A DNA stretch of 40,531 bases, taken from Cyanobacteriota bacterium. GTDB lineage: Bacteria > Cyanobacteriota > Cyanobacteriia > Pseudanabaenales > Pseudanabaenaceae. The notes beneath the pieces were generated by a model. It had not been told where the DNA came from. It saw only the letters and a list, made by a program, of their open reading frames with translations, and ran no database searches. The DNA is taken from NCBI GenBank assembly GCA_025356295.1, contig JANXUJ010000213.1, positions 1 through 40,531 on the forward strand, written 5' to 3'. Shown here one piece after another: positions 1 to 7,047 of the stretch. The translations under genes were made by a program, and so were the position numbers. Position 1 is the stretch's first letter; the number at the start of each line of letters is the position of its first letter.

Positions 1-104
1 TCGAAGTTGGTTCTGGCAAAGTGTTGACAGGATTAGTGAAGCGATCGGCTCCGAATCTCGCACTGGTAAATGTGAGTACTTTAGAACAAGCGATCGCTTT
101 TTAA
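1..104 (+). CDS. fabD: malonyl CoA-ACP transacylase, C-terminal end (partial)
   Basis: The open frame entering the window reads EVGSGKVLTGLVKRSAPNLA and stops at TAA 102-104. The [EV]xGxGKVLTGLxKR stretch is the characteristic C-terminal end of FabD, which transfers malonyl groups from CoA to acyl carrier protein at the start of fatty acid synthesis. Only about 34 residues are visible, so the call rests on this one motif. The gene begins outside the window. Confidence 0.75.
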   Translation, partial: EVGSGKVLTGLVKRSAPNLALVNVSTLEQAIAF

Positions 105-110
105 ATGTTT

Positions 111-131
111 AGAGAGAGAAAAACTCTCTCT
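111..131. terminator. weak hairpin after fabD
   Basis: Eight-base arms AGAGAGAG and CTCTCTCT enclose an AAAAA loop directly after the fabD stop. There is no T-tract, so this may be a weak terminator or only an RNA structure. Confidence 0.35.
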
Positions 132-168
132 AACTTCTCTGCGACTTCTCTACGAATATTGCCAGCAA

Positions 169-471
169 TTGCGCTCAGTATCAAACATGATTGAACTTAT
201 TGAGCGCTGTGTCCTTGCACTTACCAATGAAAATGACTGGGTTATTGATCCGTTTGGAGGAGTTGGCTCAAGCTTAATTGCGGCGATTAAAAACAATCGC
301 AAAGGAATGATTATTGATCGCGATCCAGACTACATAGCGATCGCCAAACAAAGGGTACAGGCATTTCAAGATGGCACATTGAAAACTCGACCACTTGGCA
401 AGCCTGTCCATAAACCGACAGGCAAAGAGAAAGTAGCTCAGATACCGATAGAATGGACTAATCAAACATAG
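169..471 (+). pseudogene. C-terminal remnant of a DNA methyltransferase (type II R-M, N4/N6 class)
   Basis: The frame opens at a TTG and encodes about 100 residues, with a first internal ATG at 187. It contains the AdoMet-binding motif DPFGGVGSS, preceded by ELIERCVLAL and followed by a helix with RDPDYIAIAKQRV. This is the C-terminal layout of a beta-class (DPPY-type) amino-DNA methyltransferase. In that class the catalytic DPPY/SPPY motif and target recognition region lie N-terminal to it, and both are absent here because fabD ends only about 65 bases upstream. Family members are usually around 300 residues or more. I call it a truncated, catalytically dead remnant. It is followed 11 bases later by a BglII-type endonuclease, its expected partner. 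Confidence 0.8.
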
Positions 472-482
472 GGGAAATTAGC

Positions 483-1070
483 TTGAAAATTGTTGCAAAA
501 TATGATTTCAATGGCGGAAAAGCTGCCGTACAAGATAGATATGCTGCTGAGTTTAAACAAGTTGAGTCAGTTATTCAGTCAATTGATGCCAATCTCTATA
601 AAAATAAAGAAAGCACAGAAAAAACAATGATGGGAAAAATGTTGTTTTCACCCGTAGAGCTTAATAGGGCATTCAAGCGCGAGTTTTCAAAGCCAGAAAA
701 TGGAATATGGTCTAGCTACAAAGTTTCATGTGACTATATTCATGGTGAGTACTCATCCGAATATATAAAACCAAAATCTTCTTCTAGTAAGCCATTTAGA
801 GATATGGACTTTGTGAAACCCAACACGAAATTAGGTATTGAAGTTCAATTCGGAAAATATGCTTTTATGGTTTATAACGTCTGTGCAAAAATGACTATTT
901 TCAGTAACATGGGAATCATCGACACAGGAATTGAGATTGTACCTGTAAAAAACTTTGCTGATGAAATGAGTACGGGAGTGTCATATTTTGAGCAGTTTGC
1001 TTGGGATTTAGAGCATAGAGGAACTTCAAATATAGACGTTCCTGTCCTAATTCTTGGAATTGATGCGTGA
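483..1070 (+). CDS. BglII/BstYI-family type II restriction endonuclease
   Basis: The 195-residue protein contains GIEVQFGKYAFMVYN, the E-x-Q core of the BglII/BstYI endonuclease family. An Asp lies 11 residues before the Glu (MDFVK), matching the Asp...Glu-x-Gln metal site known from BglII, which has a 9-residue spacing. The C-terminal GVSYFEQ and DVPVLILGI stretches also fit the family. BglII cuts AGATCT and BstYI cuts RGATCY; which site this enzyme reads cannot be told from the sequence. The length fits the family (about 200 residues) and the frame is uninterrupted. The gene starts at ATG 483 just after the methyltransferase remnant, with AGGGGAAA upstream. A full-length nuclease without an adjacent intact methyltransferase is odd: protection must come from elsewhere, or the enzyme is inactive. 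Confidence 0.8.
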   Translation: MKIVAKYDFNGGKAAVQDRYAAEFKQVESVIQSIDANLYKNKESTEKTMMGKMLFSPVELNRAFKREFSKPENGIWSSYKVSCDYIHGEYSSEYIKPKSSSSKPFRDMDFVKPNTKLGIEVQFGKYAFMVYNVCAKMTIFSNMGIIDTGIEIVPVKNFADEMSTGVSYFEQFAWDLEHRGTSNIDVPVLILGIDA

Positions 1071-1082
1071 AGGCTTGAATAT

Positions 1083-2120
1083 ATGAAATCTGGTTACACA
1101 TTACCCGTGTTTGCGATCGCTGCTGCAAAAGCCGCAATCTTGGCAGTACTTAAAATAAACGCAACTTCTGTAAAGCTTAACTTACTAGAATCTGGGACAG
1201 GTGAAATAGCGATCGCTCAAAGTGCGATCCTTGATGAGCATACGGCGATCGCAATCGTGATTAGCGACCCAGGTGACAATCTCGATCTGACCGCAGGAAC
1301 ACCAGTTTGGGCATGGGTAAAATTGGAATCCTTAACAGGTACAGAACGACTGATTTTAGAAGCAGGCGAAGGTTTGGGAAGAACTGCAAGCGGTGAACCA
1401 GCAATCTATCAATTGACAAAAAATTTAGCAGAAGTAAATCTCTTACCTTTACTAGAATCTAATGTCACAGCAAGGATTCAGTTTATTTTGCCTGAAGGGC
1501 GATCGCTAGCTAGACGAACTTCAAATGCAGCTTTTGGCATCCTTGAAGGCTTATCATTATTAGGAACTTCAGCGATATCAAAACCTCTTTCAGTGGAAGA
1601 CAAGTTAGAAGAGTTTCGTGCAGATTTACGCACTAAAGCTGCTAATTCTCATGATATTGTTTTTTATATTGGTGCAAATGGCTATCAAGTAGCCCAAAAT
1701 CTTGGTTTTTCAACTTCCCAACTAGTCCAGACAGCGAATTGGATTGGGGCAATGTTAGTAGAAGCATCTCTATTAAGTGTAACTTCGATTACATTGATTG
1801 GCTACCATGGCAAATTATTAAAATTAGCAGGTGGAATTTTTAATACTTCCAGTCACTTAGCTGATGCAAGAATAGATATTCTCGTCAGGGCAGCCGTACA
1901 TGAACATTTACCGATCGCATTAATTCAACAAATCGAGCGATCGCCCACTGCGGAGTCGGTGCATAAGTTATTAGTCGAGCATGACTGCGATCGCCAGATA
2001 TTCCAATATCTCACCGATCAAATTACCCAACGCGCCACCGCCTACGTTCAGAAATATGCAGATATTAAGATCAGTATCAAAACTATTTTGTGCGATCGCT
2101 TAGGAAAGTTAATTCTTTAA
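1083..2120 (+). CDS. cbiD: cobalt-precorrin-5B C1-methyltransferase
   Basis: The protein has 345 residues, the normal length for CbiD, and begins with SGYTLPVFAIAAAKAA, the N-terminal signature seen in cyanobacterial CbiD. The central GLSLLGTSAI and DIVFYIGANGYQVA stretches agree. In the anaerobic cobalamin pathway CbiD methylates C1 of the corrin ring using S-adenosylmethionine in the cytoplasm. It starts at ATG 1083, 12 bases after the endonuclease stop, so the restriction genes now lie directly upstream and may share its transcript. cobM follows after about 100 bases, making a short cobalamin group. Confidence 0.88.
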   Translation: MKSGYTLPVFAIAAAKAAILAVLKINATSVKLNLLESGTGEIAIAQSAILDEHTAIAIVISDPGDNLDLTAGTPVWAWVKLESLTGTERLILEAGEGLGRTASGEPAIYQLTKNLAEVNLLPLLESNVTARIQFILPEGRSLARRTSNAAFGILEGLSLLGTSAISKPLSVEDKLEEFRADLRTKAANSHDIVFYIGANGYQVAQNLGFSTSQLVQTANWIGAMLVEASLLSVTSITLIGYHGKLLKLAGGIFNTSSHLADARIDILVRAAVHEHLPIALIQQIERSPTAESVHKLLVEHDCDRQIFQYLTDQITQRATAYVQKYADIKISIKTILCDRLGKLIL

Positions 2121-2133
2121 ACCCTGAAATATC

Positions 2134-2220
2134 ATGGTTGACCCCGAACTCACGGTATATTTAGGAATAAATGTGCAAAGTATGGCTACCATTGCTTTTA
2201 CTAATGGGAAGTCTAATTAA
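2134..2220 (+). CDS. possible 28-residue ORF coupled to cobM
   Basis: An ATG at 2134 opens a 28-codon frame (starting MVDPELTVYLGI) whose TAA ends at 2220, the first base of the cobM ATG, giving a TAATG stop/start overlap. It fills most of the gap between cbiD and cobM. I see no good Shine-Dalgarno sequence before it and recognise no family. It could be a small coupled peptide that helps ribosomes reach cobM, or chance. Confidence 0.3.
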   Translation: MVDPELTVYLGINVQSMATIAFTNGKSN

Positions 2221-2990
2221 TGAATATTATGCTCAAACCAGTCTATATCGTTGGTGCAGGACCTGGTGATCCCGATCTGATTACCGTTAAGGGACGTAAT
2301 CTCTTAATTAAAGCCGATGTGATTGTTTATGCCAATTCTCTAATTCCTGACTCAATGCTCCAGTTTTGTCGAGCCGATGCCGAAATCATTCCCACCGCGA
2401 GTAAGTCTCTAGAAGAAATTTTAGAGATTATGATCGACAGAGTGCGATCGCATAAGTTAGTAGTACGTCTACACGATGGCGATCCTAGCTTGTATGGAGC
2501 AATCCAAGAGCAAATTGTTGCTCTAACAGAAGCCGAAATTCCCTTTGAGATTATTCCAGGAGTCAGCGCATTTCAATTAGCCGCCGCAAGATTGCAAACA
2601 GAGTTAACTGTTCCTGAACTAGTCCAAACGATTATTCTCACGCGAATCAGTGGACGGACTCAAGTTCCTGAACGCGAAGAGCTATCTAGTCTCGCTGCCC
2701 ATCAAGCCTCATTATGTCTCTATCTCAGCGCGCATCATGTCGAAAATGCACAAGCAAAACTAATGGAACATTATCCATCTGATACCACCGTAGCGATTTG
2801 CTATCGATTAGGTCAGGAAGACGAGAAAATTTTGATTGTTCCGCTATCAGACATGGCATCTATCACTCAAAAAGAGAACTTAACTAGAACTACGCTATTT
2901 GTGATTAGTGCGGCGCTAAATAAAGTGAATAAGAATATTAGAGAGCGATCGCAGTTATATAGCTCTCACTACAAACGCCTTTTTCGCTAA
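2220..2990 (+). CDS. cobM: precorrin-4/cobalt-precorrin-4 C11-methyltransferase
   Basis: This is a 256-residue tetrapyrrole methylase with the N-terminal VYIVGAGPGDPDLIT motif, the HDGDPSLYGA loop and IIPGVSAFQ, in the order typical of CobM/CbiF. It methylates C11 of precorrin-4 or cobalt-precorrin-4 with S-adenosylmethionine. The start could be ATG 2220 or ATG 2229; the second is 9 bases downstream and gives MLKPVYIVGAG, closer to the usual family N-terminus. cbiD lies upstream and acts at a neighbouring step. The last 10-15 residues (after VISAALNK) look like an unconserved tail. Confidence 0.87.
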   Translation: MNIMLKPVYIVGAGPGDPDLITVKGRNLLIKADVIVYANSLIPDSMLQFCRADAEIIPTASKSLEEILEIMIDRVRSHKLVVRLHDGDPSLYGAIQEQIVALTEAEIPFEIIPGVSAFQLAAARLQTELTVPELVQTIILTRISGRTQVPEREELSSLAAHQASLCLYLSAHHVENAQAKLMEHYPSDTTVAICYRLGQEDEKILIVPLSDMASITQKENLTRTTLFVISAALNKVNKNIRERSQLYSSHYKRLFR

Positions 2991-2994
2991 ATTA

Positions 2995-3020
2995 ATCTAA
3001 TTTAAAAATCTAATTTAAAA
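2995..3020. repeat. 13-bp tandem duplication ATCTAATTTAAAA
   Basis: Two exact adjacent copies of ATCTAATTTAAAA occupy 2995-3007 and 3008-3020, just after the cobM stop. On the minus strand they form the T-rich region following the abrB terminator stem. Confidence 0.85.
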
Positions 3021-3059
3021 AGCTGGGCGATCGCTCTTTGCATAGCAGAGCAATCAGCT
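3021..3059 (-). terminator. terminator of the AbrB-like gene
   Basis: AGCTG 3021-3025 pairs with CAGCT 3055-3059, with inner pairing of GCTCT and AGAGC. Read on the minus strand the stem is followed by TTTTTAAATT. It abuts the abrB stop codon at 3059-3061 and also separates the convergent cobM. Confidence 0.6.
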
Positions 3060-3304
3060 TAATACAAGTCACGATAGGCTTCCTCATCTTCTAGAGATAA
3101 CCATTCGCTTAATGTCCCTGATACAGCATTAAGATACTCCAAATCTAATGACTGTAATCTTTTGATAAAAACTCGACCTTCCTCAATTTCAAAGACAACT
3201 GCATCTCCTTGAGATATGCCCATCAAGTCACGAATTGTTTGTGGGATTGTTGTTTGAAATTTAGAAGTTACTTTTGAGACTAGAAGCTTTTTTGTTGCTG
3301 GCAT
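3059..3304 (-). CDS. AbrB/SpoVT-fold (MazE-like) DNA-binding protein
   Basis: The protein has about 81 residues. The N-terminal half KVTSKFQTTIPQTIRDLMGI followed by GDAVVFEIEEGRVFI is the swapped-hairpin AbrB/SpoVT domain, a DNA-binding fold found in transition-state regulators and in antitoxins of VapBC/MazEF type. ATG 3304 is preferred; a TTG at 3316 in frame would add SDA. No toxin gene follows: cobM is convergent and pyrR lies upstream. It is therefore a solitary regulator or orphan antitoxin. Its start codon sits inside a perfect 28-bp inverted repeat, a likely operator given that this family binds palindromes and commonly represses itself. Confidence 0.8.
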   Translation of the reverse strand: MPATKKLLVSKVTSKFQTTIPQTIRDLMGISQGDAVVFEIEEGRVFIKRLQSLDLEYLNAVSGTLSEWLSLEDEEAYRDLY

Positions 3305-3361
3305 GGCATCACTCAAGTATTACGGTAATATAGTATTACCGTAATACTTGAGTGATGCCAT
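3303..3361. promoter_or_regulatory. perfect 28-bp inverted repeat at the abrB start
   Basis: Arms 3303-3330 and 3334-3361 are exact reverse complements around the 3-base spacer TAG. Within each arm is a smaller near-palindrome, TATTACGGTAATA (left) or TATTACCGTAATA (right). The left arm includes the abrB start codon; the right arm ends seven bases before the pyrR stop codon. As DNA it looks like a nested operator. As RNA read through from pyrR it would form a long hairpin burying the abrB start. There is no flanking T-run, so it is not a classic terminator. Confidence 0.85.
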
Positions 3362-3367
3362 TGCTTG

Positions 3368-3916
3368 CTAATCGATTGGCTTAATTAGCTCAACACCATC
3401 GCGTCCATCCCCTGATGCACTCAAAAATACTTTGACTTGCTCATCTTTAGAGGTTGGTAAAGTCCGCCCCACATAATCAGGATGAATTGGCAACTCACGA
3501 TGACCACGATCAATCAACACCATTAATCGAATCACTTTGGGGCGACCATAATCATGGATCGCACTTAACGCCGCCCCGATTGTCCGACCGCTATAAACCA
3601 CATCATCAACTAAGACGACAGTTTTGCCGTTGAGATCAAAAGGTATCTCAGTTTTGTTTGGTGTTCGTAGTCCAATCTTATCCAGATCGTCACGATAAAA
3701 CGTGATATCTAGCGCTCCTGAAGGAACTAAGACTCCTTCAAGGATGTTTATTTGTTTAGCGATCGCAACACTTAGCGGCACGCCACGAGTATAAACACCC
3801 AGCAAGACTACACTTGATAAATCATCACTAGCCTCAACAATTTGCGAAGCCAGACGATTAACCGTCCGTCGTAACTCGTCAGCCGATAAAATTTCGACAA
3901 TCTTGAATTGCTGCAC
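3368..3916 (-). CDS. pyrR: PyrR bifunctional pyr regulator / uracil phosphoribosyltransferase
   Basis: The protein has 182 residues, the usual PyrR length. The PRPP-binding motif [13 protein letters not shown] lies at about residues 100-112, and [15 protein letters not shown] and [11 protein letters not shown] are family hallmarks. It converts uracil and PRPP to UMP; in many bacteria it also binds pyr mRNA to attenuate pyrimidine genes. No pyrimidine biosynthesis gene is adjacent, so its targets, if any, are elsewhere. It starts at ATG 3916 with trxA and its terminator upstream. Confidence 0.9.
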   Translation of the reverse strand: MQQFKIVEILSADELRRTVNRLASQIVEASDDLSSVVLLGVYTRGVPLSVAIAKQINILEGVLVPSGALDITFYRDDLDKIGLRTPNKTEIPFDLNGKTVVLVDDVVYSGRTIGAALSAIHDYGRPKVIRLMVLIDRGHRELPIHPDYVGRTLPTSKDEQVKVFLSASGDGRDGVELIKPID

Positions 3917-3950
3917 TGTATTAACTCAATTAGATTAATTAAATAAAAAT

Positions 3951-3985
3951 AAAATAGAGGAGACGCAAAGCGTCTCCTCTATTTT
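3951..3985 (-). terminator. terminator downstream of trxA
   Basis: A perfect 16-bp stem (3951-3966 with 3970-3985) has an AAA loop in the context ACGCAAAGCGT. Outer A/T pairs give a T-run on both strands, so it can work in either direction. It separates trxA from pyrR. Confidence 0.85.
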
Positions 3986-4005
3986 TTGATTTCAATAATT
4001 ACTAA

Positions 4006-4335
4006 TTAATTATCGAAGCACTTCTCGATAGTGGTACATAGAGTTGTCTTCGGTACAGCACCAACAACTACATCAACACGCTGACCACCCTTAAATAACA
4101 TCAGTGTAGGAATACTGCGAATGCCGTATTGACCAGCTACGCTAGGATTCTCATCGGTGTTGAGTTTAAAAACTTTGATTTTGCCTTCATACTGCGTAGC
4201 GACTTCTTCTACAACAGGCGCAACCATACGGCATGGTCCACACCACGGAGCCCAAAAATCCACTAGAACAGGGATGTCACTTTTAAGTACGTCCTGCTCA
4301 AAGCTAGCATCTGTAACTGCGATCGCTGATGACAT
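4006..4335 (-). CDS. trxA: thioredoxin
   Basis: A 109-residue thioredoxin with active site WCGPC (Cys32, Cys35) inside [17 protein letters not shown] and the cis-proline region RSIPTLMLF. It reduces disulfides of target enzymes in the cytoplasm, using electrons from thioredoxin reductases. The length is standard for the m-type enzyme. The ATG at 4335 is preceded by AGGGAG. An extended -10 promoter lies about 75 bases upstream, and the Yfr1 small RNA lies upstream on the same strand, an arrangement known in other cyanobacteria. Confidence 0.95.
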   Translation of the reverse strand: MSSAIAVTDASFEQDVLKSDIPVLVDFWAPWCGPCRMVAPVVEEVATQYEGKIKVFKLNTDENPSVAGQYGIRSIPTLMLFKGGQRVDVVVGAVPKTTLCTTIEKCFDN

Positions 4336-4410
4336 ACTCGACTAACTCCCTAGATAATAAGATAAAAAACTTTTATTTTTAAAGATAAAATTTAAAAATT
4401 ATGTGTTGGT

Positions 4411-4419
4411 AGTATAACA
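4411..4419 (-). promoter_or_regulatory. candidate trxA promoter (extended -10)
   Basis: On the minus strand the sequence reads TGTTATACT, a TGN extended -10 element with TATACT. It lies about 75 bases before the trxA start codon. No clear -35 was identified. Confidence 0.45.
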
Positions 4420-4480
4420 GCTAGCATCACATATTTACTAAAAACCAAAATTGTATAGTTAAATACTTTATCTAAAGCAC

Positions 4481-4560
4481 AAAAAAAGAAACCGCCTTTG
4501 CTGCTCATAAGCTCAGGCGGAATGTGGTGTGAGGAGTGAACGGAAACTTGCGTCTCCGCT
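4481..4560 (-). ncRNA. yfr1: Yfr1 small regulatory RNA
   Basis: On the minus strand the segment holds a short 5' stem (CGGAG...TTCCG), then the unpaired core ACTCCTCACAC (plus coordinates 4527-4537), then a stem CCGCC...GGCGG ending in TTTCTTTTTTT. That core between two stem-loops is the invariant signature of Yfr1, a cyanobacterial small RNA frequently located next to trxA, as here. Yfr1 pairs through the core with mRNAs such as outer-membrane porin transcripts. The 5' end near 4560 is inferred from a TACAAT box at 4570-4575. Confidence 0.9.
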
Positions 4561-4569
4561 TACATATAT

Positions 4570-4575
4570 ATTGTA
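4570..4575 (-). promoter_or_regulatory. -10 box of the Yfr1 gene
   Basis: TACAAT on the minus strand ends about 9 bases before the inferred Yfr1 5' end. No convincing -35 box was identified. Confidence 0.45.
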
Positions 4576-4590
4576 GTCCAATCCGTAATT

Positions 4591-5952
4591 ATGCATACGA
4601 TCACTCAATTTTTTCGAGTTTTTCAGAGCCGCAAAATGGCGGCGCTTTTATCACTGGGTTTTGTATCTGGGTTGCCCTATGCACTAACGGATGATGCTTT
4701 CCGTGCATGGCTTAGCAGTGCTGAGTTTGACCTCAGTACGATTGGCTGGCTAGGCTTGGTTTCATTACCCTATTCGCTCAAATTTTTATGGTCGCCTTTC
4801 ATCGATCGCTTTGTACCACCTTTTTTAGGTCGGCGGCGCGGTTGGATTTTATTAACTCAGGGTGGTTTGGTGCTAGCGATTTTCGCGATCGCTTGGCAAA
4901 TGTTTACAATTAGCAATACGTTACCTGTGGAGCGGGCTGCGTCTTTACCCGCTTTAGCGATCGTTGCCTTGATTCTTGCTTTTCTGAGTGCCACTCAAGA
5001 TATCGCGATCGATGCTTATCGTACCGATGTCTTAGAAGTACAAGAAGTCGGCGCAGGAATTGGCATTTGGGTAATGGGTTATCGAGTTGCGCTACTGTTT
5101 GCTGGATTTGTGGGGTTTAATCTGGCTAGTAAATTTGGCTGGTCATGGGTGTATGCACTTTTAGCTATTGTCATGGCACTTGGTATGATCGCCACGATCG
5201 CTGCCCCTGAACCGCCAGAAGAAGATGCTCGACCAACCTCATTAGACGAAGCTGTAGTTAGACCCTTTCAAGAATTTTTCCAACGATTAGGTGTTCGGAA
5301 AGTTTTACTCATTCTCGTATTTACGATCTTCTATCGATTTAGCGATGCGATGGTTGGCAAAATGGCAGTTCCTTTTTTAAAGACTCTTTTTGATGATGGC
5401 ACGATTGGCACTGTGCGTCAGGGGATTGGTCTAGTCGCGACAATCGTGGGAACTTTGGCTGGCGGGGCAATTTTAAGCAAAATTGGTATCAATCGATCGC
5501 TATGGGTGTTTGGATTTCTGCAAGCGATTAGCAACATTGGCTATTATGCGATCGCTGTGGTTGGCAAAAATGATTATGTGTTGCTAGCAGCAATCAACGT
5601 TGAAAATTTTTGTGGTGGGTTAGGGACAGCAGGATTTTTAGGATTTCTCATGGTGTTGTGCAATCCCAGCTTTTCGGCAACCCAATTTGCGTTACTTTCT
5701 AGTTTGTTTGCAGTAGGGCGAGATTTATTAGCGTCACCATTCTCAGGCGAGTCAGCCCAATTTATTCAACGGAATATGTCATCTTGGACGGCGATTAATC
5801 AAATCTCGTGGCTAGCGGGCAGTGACGGTAAGGGATGGGCTTTGTTTTTCTTGCTCACTTTAGCTTTGGCAATTCCAGGAATGATGTTTCTGCCATTTTT
5901 TGCACCGTGGAATGGAGAGTTTAAAAAAGTGGATTCTTTACCTCTTGATTAA
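4591..5952 (+). CDS. AmpG-like MFS permease
   Basis: The 453-residue protein consists almost entirely of hydrophobic segments, with about 12 predicted transmembrane helices. The N-terminal LSLGFVSGLPYALTDDAFRAWL, then GLVSLPYSLKFLWSPFIDRF and LAFLSATQDIAIDAYRTD, are features of the AmpG subgroup of the major facilitator superfamily. AmpG carries cell-wall muropeptides into the cytoplasm for recycling. Whether this cyanobacterial member does the same is inference. The start at ATG 4591 lies 31 bases from the divergent Yfr1 gene, so their promoters must be close or overlapping. A strong terminator overlaps the stop codon. Confidence 0.82.
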   Translation: MHTITQFFRVFQSRKMAALLSLGFVSGLPYALTDDAFRAWLSSAEFDLSTIGWLGLVSLPYSLKFLWSPFIDRFVPPFLGRRRGWILLTQGGLVLAIFAIAWQMFTISNTLPVERAASLPALAIVALILAFLSATQDIAIDAYRTDVLEVQEVGAGIGIWVMGYRVALLFAGFVGFNLASKFGWSWVYALLAIVMALGMIATIAAPEPPEEDARPTSLDEAVVRPFQEFFQRLGVRKVLLILVFTIFYRFSDAMVGKMAVPFLKTLFDDGTIGTVRQGIGLVATIVGTLAGGAILSKIGINRSLWVFGFLQAISNIGYYAIAVVGKNDYVLLAAINVENFCGGLGTAGFLGFLMVLCNPSFSATQFALLSSLFAVGRDLLASPFSGESAQFIQRNMSSWTAINQISWLAGSDGKGWALFFLLTLALAIPGMMFLPFFAPWNGEFKKVDSLPLD

Positions 5953-5987
5953 AGAAAAGGGCGGCGTGTAGCGCCGCCCTTTTCTTT
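5951..5987 (+). terminator. terminator of the AmpG-like gene
   Basis: A perfect 16-bp stem (5951-5966 with 5972-5987) with GC core GGGCGGCG and loop TGTAG ends in TTTTCTTT. Its left arm begins within the TAA stop codon. Confidence 0.88.
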
Positions 5988-6083
5988 AGAGTTTGTTTAT
6001 AGGCATTTTCACCCGATCGCGTGAGGCTGAGATATATCAAATTCTAGTAATCTACTTCTCAATGAAGCCTTAAACTGACTGTA

Positions 6084-6128
6084 CCCAGCGCCCAAAGCGC
6101 TGGGTTTTTATTTGTCTGCAAATAAAAA
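6084..6128 (+). terminator. second plus-strand terminator with an overlapping AT hairpin
   Basis: CCCAGCGC (6084-6091) pairs with GCGCTGGG (6097-6104) and is followed by TTTTTATTT, a plus-strand terminator. The T-run is itself the left arm of a 10-bp stem (6105-6114 with 6119-6128, loop TCTG), which could serve the convergent DUF3120 gene. The segment 5988-6083 before it holds no visible gene, so it could end an unrecognised short transcript or act as a backup terminator. Confidence 0.65.
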
Positions 6129-6141
6129 TTGGAATCGCAGA

Positions 6142-6912
6142 TTAACCTAAGATTGCCACGCTAAAAAATAGTAAATCCACAAAAATCGTACCTAACACTG
6201 CACCACCGAATGCCCAATAGCCAAGACTTAGCGATCGCATCGCTCTATTGCTAACTATCAAAAGGAGGGCGGATAAAACACAAGCCCAAGTCATTCCCCA
6301 AGGAGTTTCGACAAGAGACAAAGCATTTTTTAAGATCGGTTGAGCAAGTTTGGTATTTGCTTCCACTTGCATCAAGGCTTGCCAATGGGGGAAAAGATGG
6401 GCGGTATAGAAGTAGAAGTCAGTAATAGCTGTCCCAAGTAGTGAACCAAGATAGAACCACCCACCGACTCGGTGTGAGTCATTGCGAATTGCCCAGATCG
6501 CCCAGGGTAAAGCTAGAGCCTCGACTGGGACATGGTATGCAGGTTCCCAACGTAGCCAGCCCCAATACAGAGAGCCACACAACCAAGTGAGGCTAAATCC
6601 CCAAAGCAGACTGCCCCAAACTTGAAACTTAGAATTCTGTTGGAGTTTGTTCGCGATCGCTAGCCAGCCAAGTGTGCAAATTAAGCTTACCCAAGGGGCA
6701 TAACGGACGAGTGGCGCTTCAAAAAATACAGGAACTGAGACTAAAAAGAGTGAACACAGCCAGATTTGCCAACGCTGTGACAACCTGACTGTGTTAGATA
6801 AATATTGCGGGAGCGATGACGTAACTTGTTCGGTAAAGGACATAGCCTGAACTGATACAGCACGTTCTAGGGCAGGCTCCTCTAGTTCAAGCATGTCAGG
6901 AGATAAAAACAA
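6142..6912 (-). CDS. DUF3120 membrane protein
   Basis: The 256-residue protein has a hydrophilic N-terminus of about 45 residues followed by roughly six hydrophobic segments. PVFFEAPLVRYAPWVSL, WGSLLWGFSLTWLCGSLYWGWLR and HVPVEALALPWAIWAI match the pattern I recall for DUF3120, a family of unknown function restricted to cyanobacteria and relatives. It is convergent with the AmpG-like gene. The start at ATG 6912 is the first in frame; ATG 6894 is an alternative. No biochemical role can be given. Confidence 0.68.
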   Translation of the reverse strand: MFLSPDMLELEEPALERAVSVQAMSFTEQVTSSLPQYLSNTVRLSQRWQIWLCSLFLVSVPVFFEAPLVRYAPWVSLICTLGWLAIANKLQQNSKFQVWGSLLWGFSLTWLCGSLYWGWLRWEPAYHVPVEALALPWAIWAIRNDSHRVGGWFYLGSLLGTAITDFYFYTAHLFPHWQALMQVEANTKLAQPILKNALSLVETPWGMTWACVLSALLLIVSNRAMRSLSLGYWAFGGAVLGTIFVDLLFFSVAILG

Positions 6913-7009
6913 AGTATCTTAAAAAGTTATATTAATTATTATTACTTAATATGTTAGCAGGTGTTTTAGAGCGTTCTAGCACGATCTCCATAAAGACTTA
7001 AGATTTTGA

Positions 7010-7040
7010 CAACAAAGCATCGCAAAGCGATGCTTTGTTG
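7010..7040 (-). terminator. hairpin after the E2 gene
   Basis: A perfect 14-bp stem (7010-7023 with 7027-7040) has an AAA loop in the context ATCGCAAAGCGAT. It lies eight bases past the stop of the minus-strand dehydrogenase gene. The following T-tract is weak. Confidence 0.7.
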
Positions 7041-7047
7041 AGATTTG

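Noticed and set aside
3059..3304. Toxin-antitoxin pair at the AbrB-like gene
   Set aside because: No toxin-sized ORF lies next to it on the same strand; neighbours are pyrR and cobM. It is a solitary gene.
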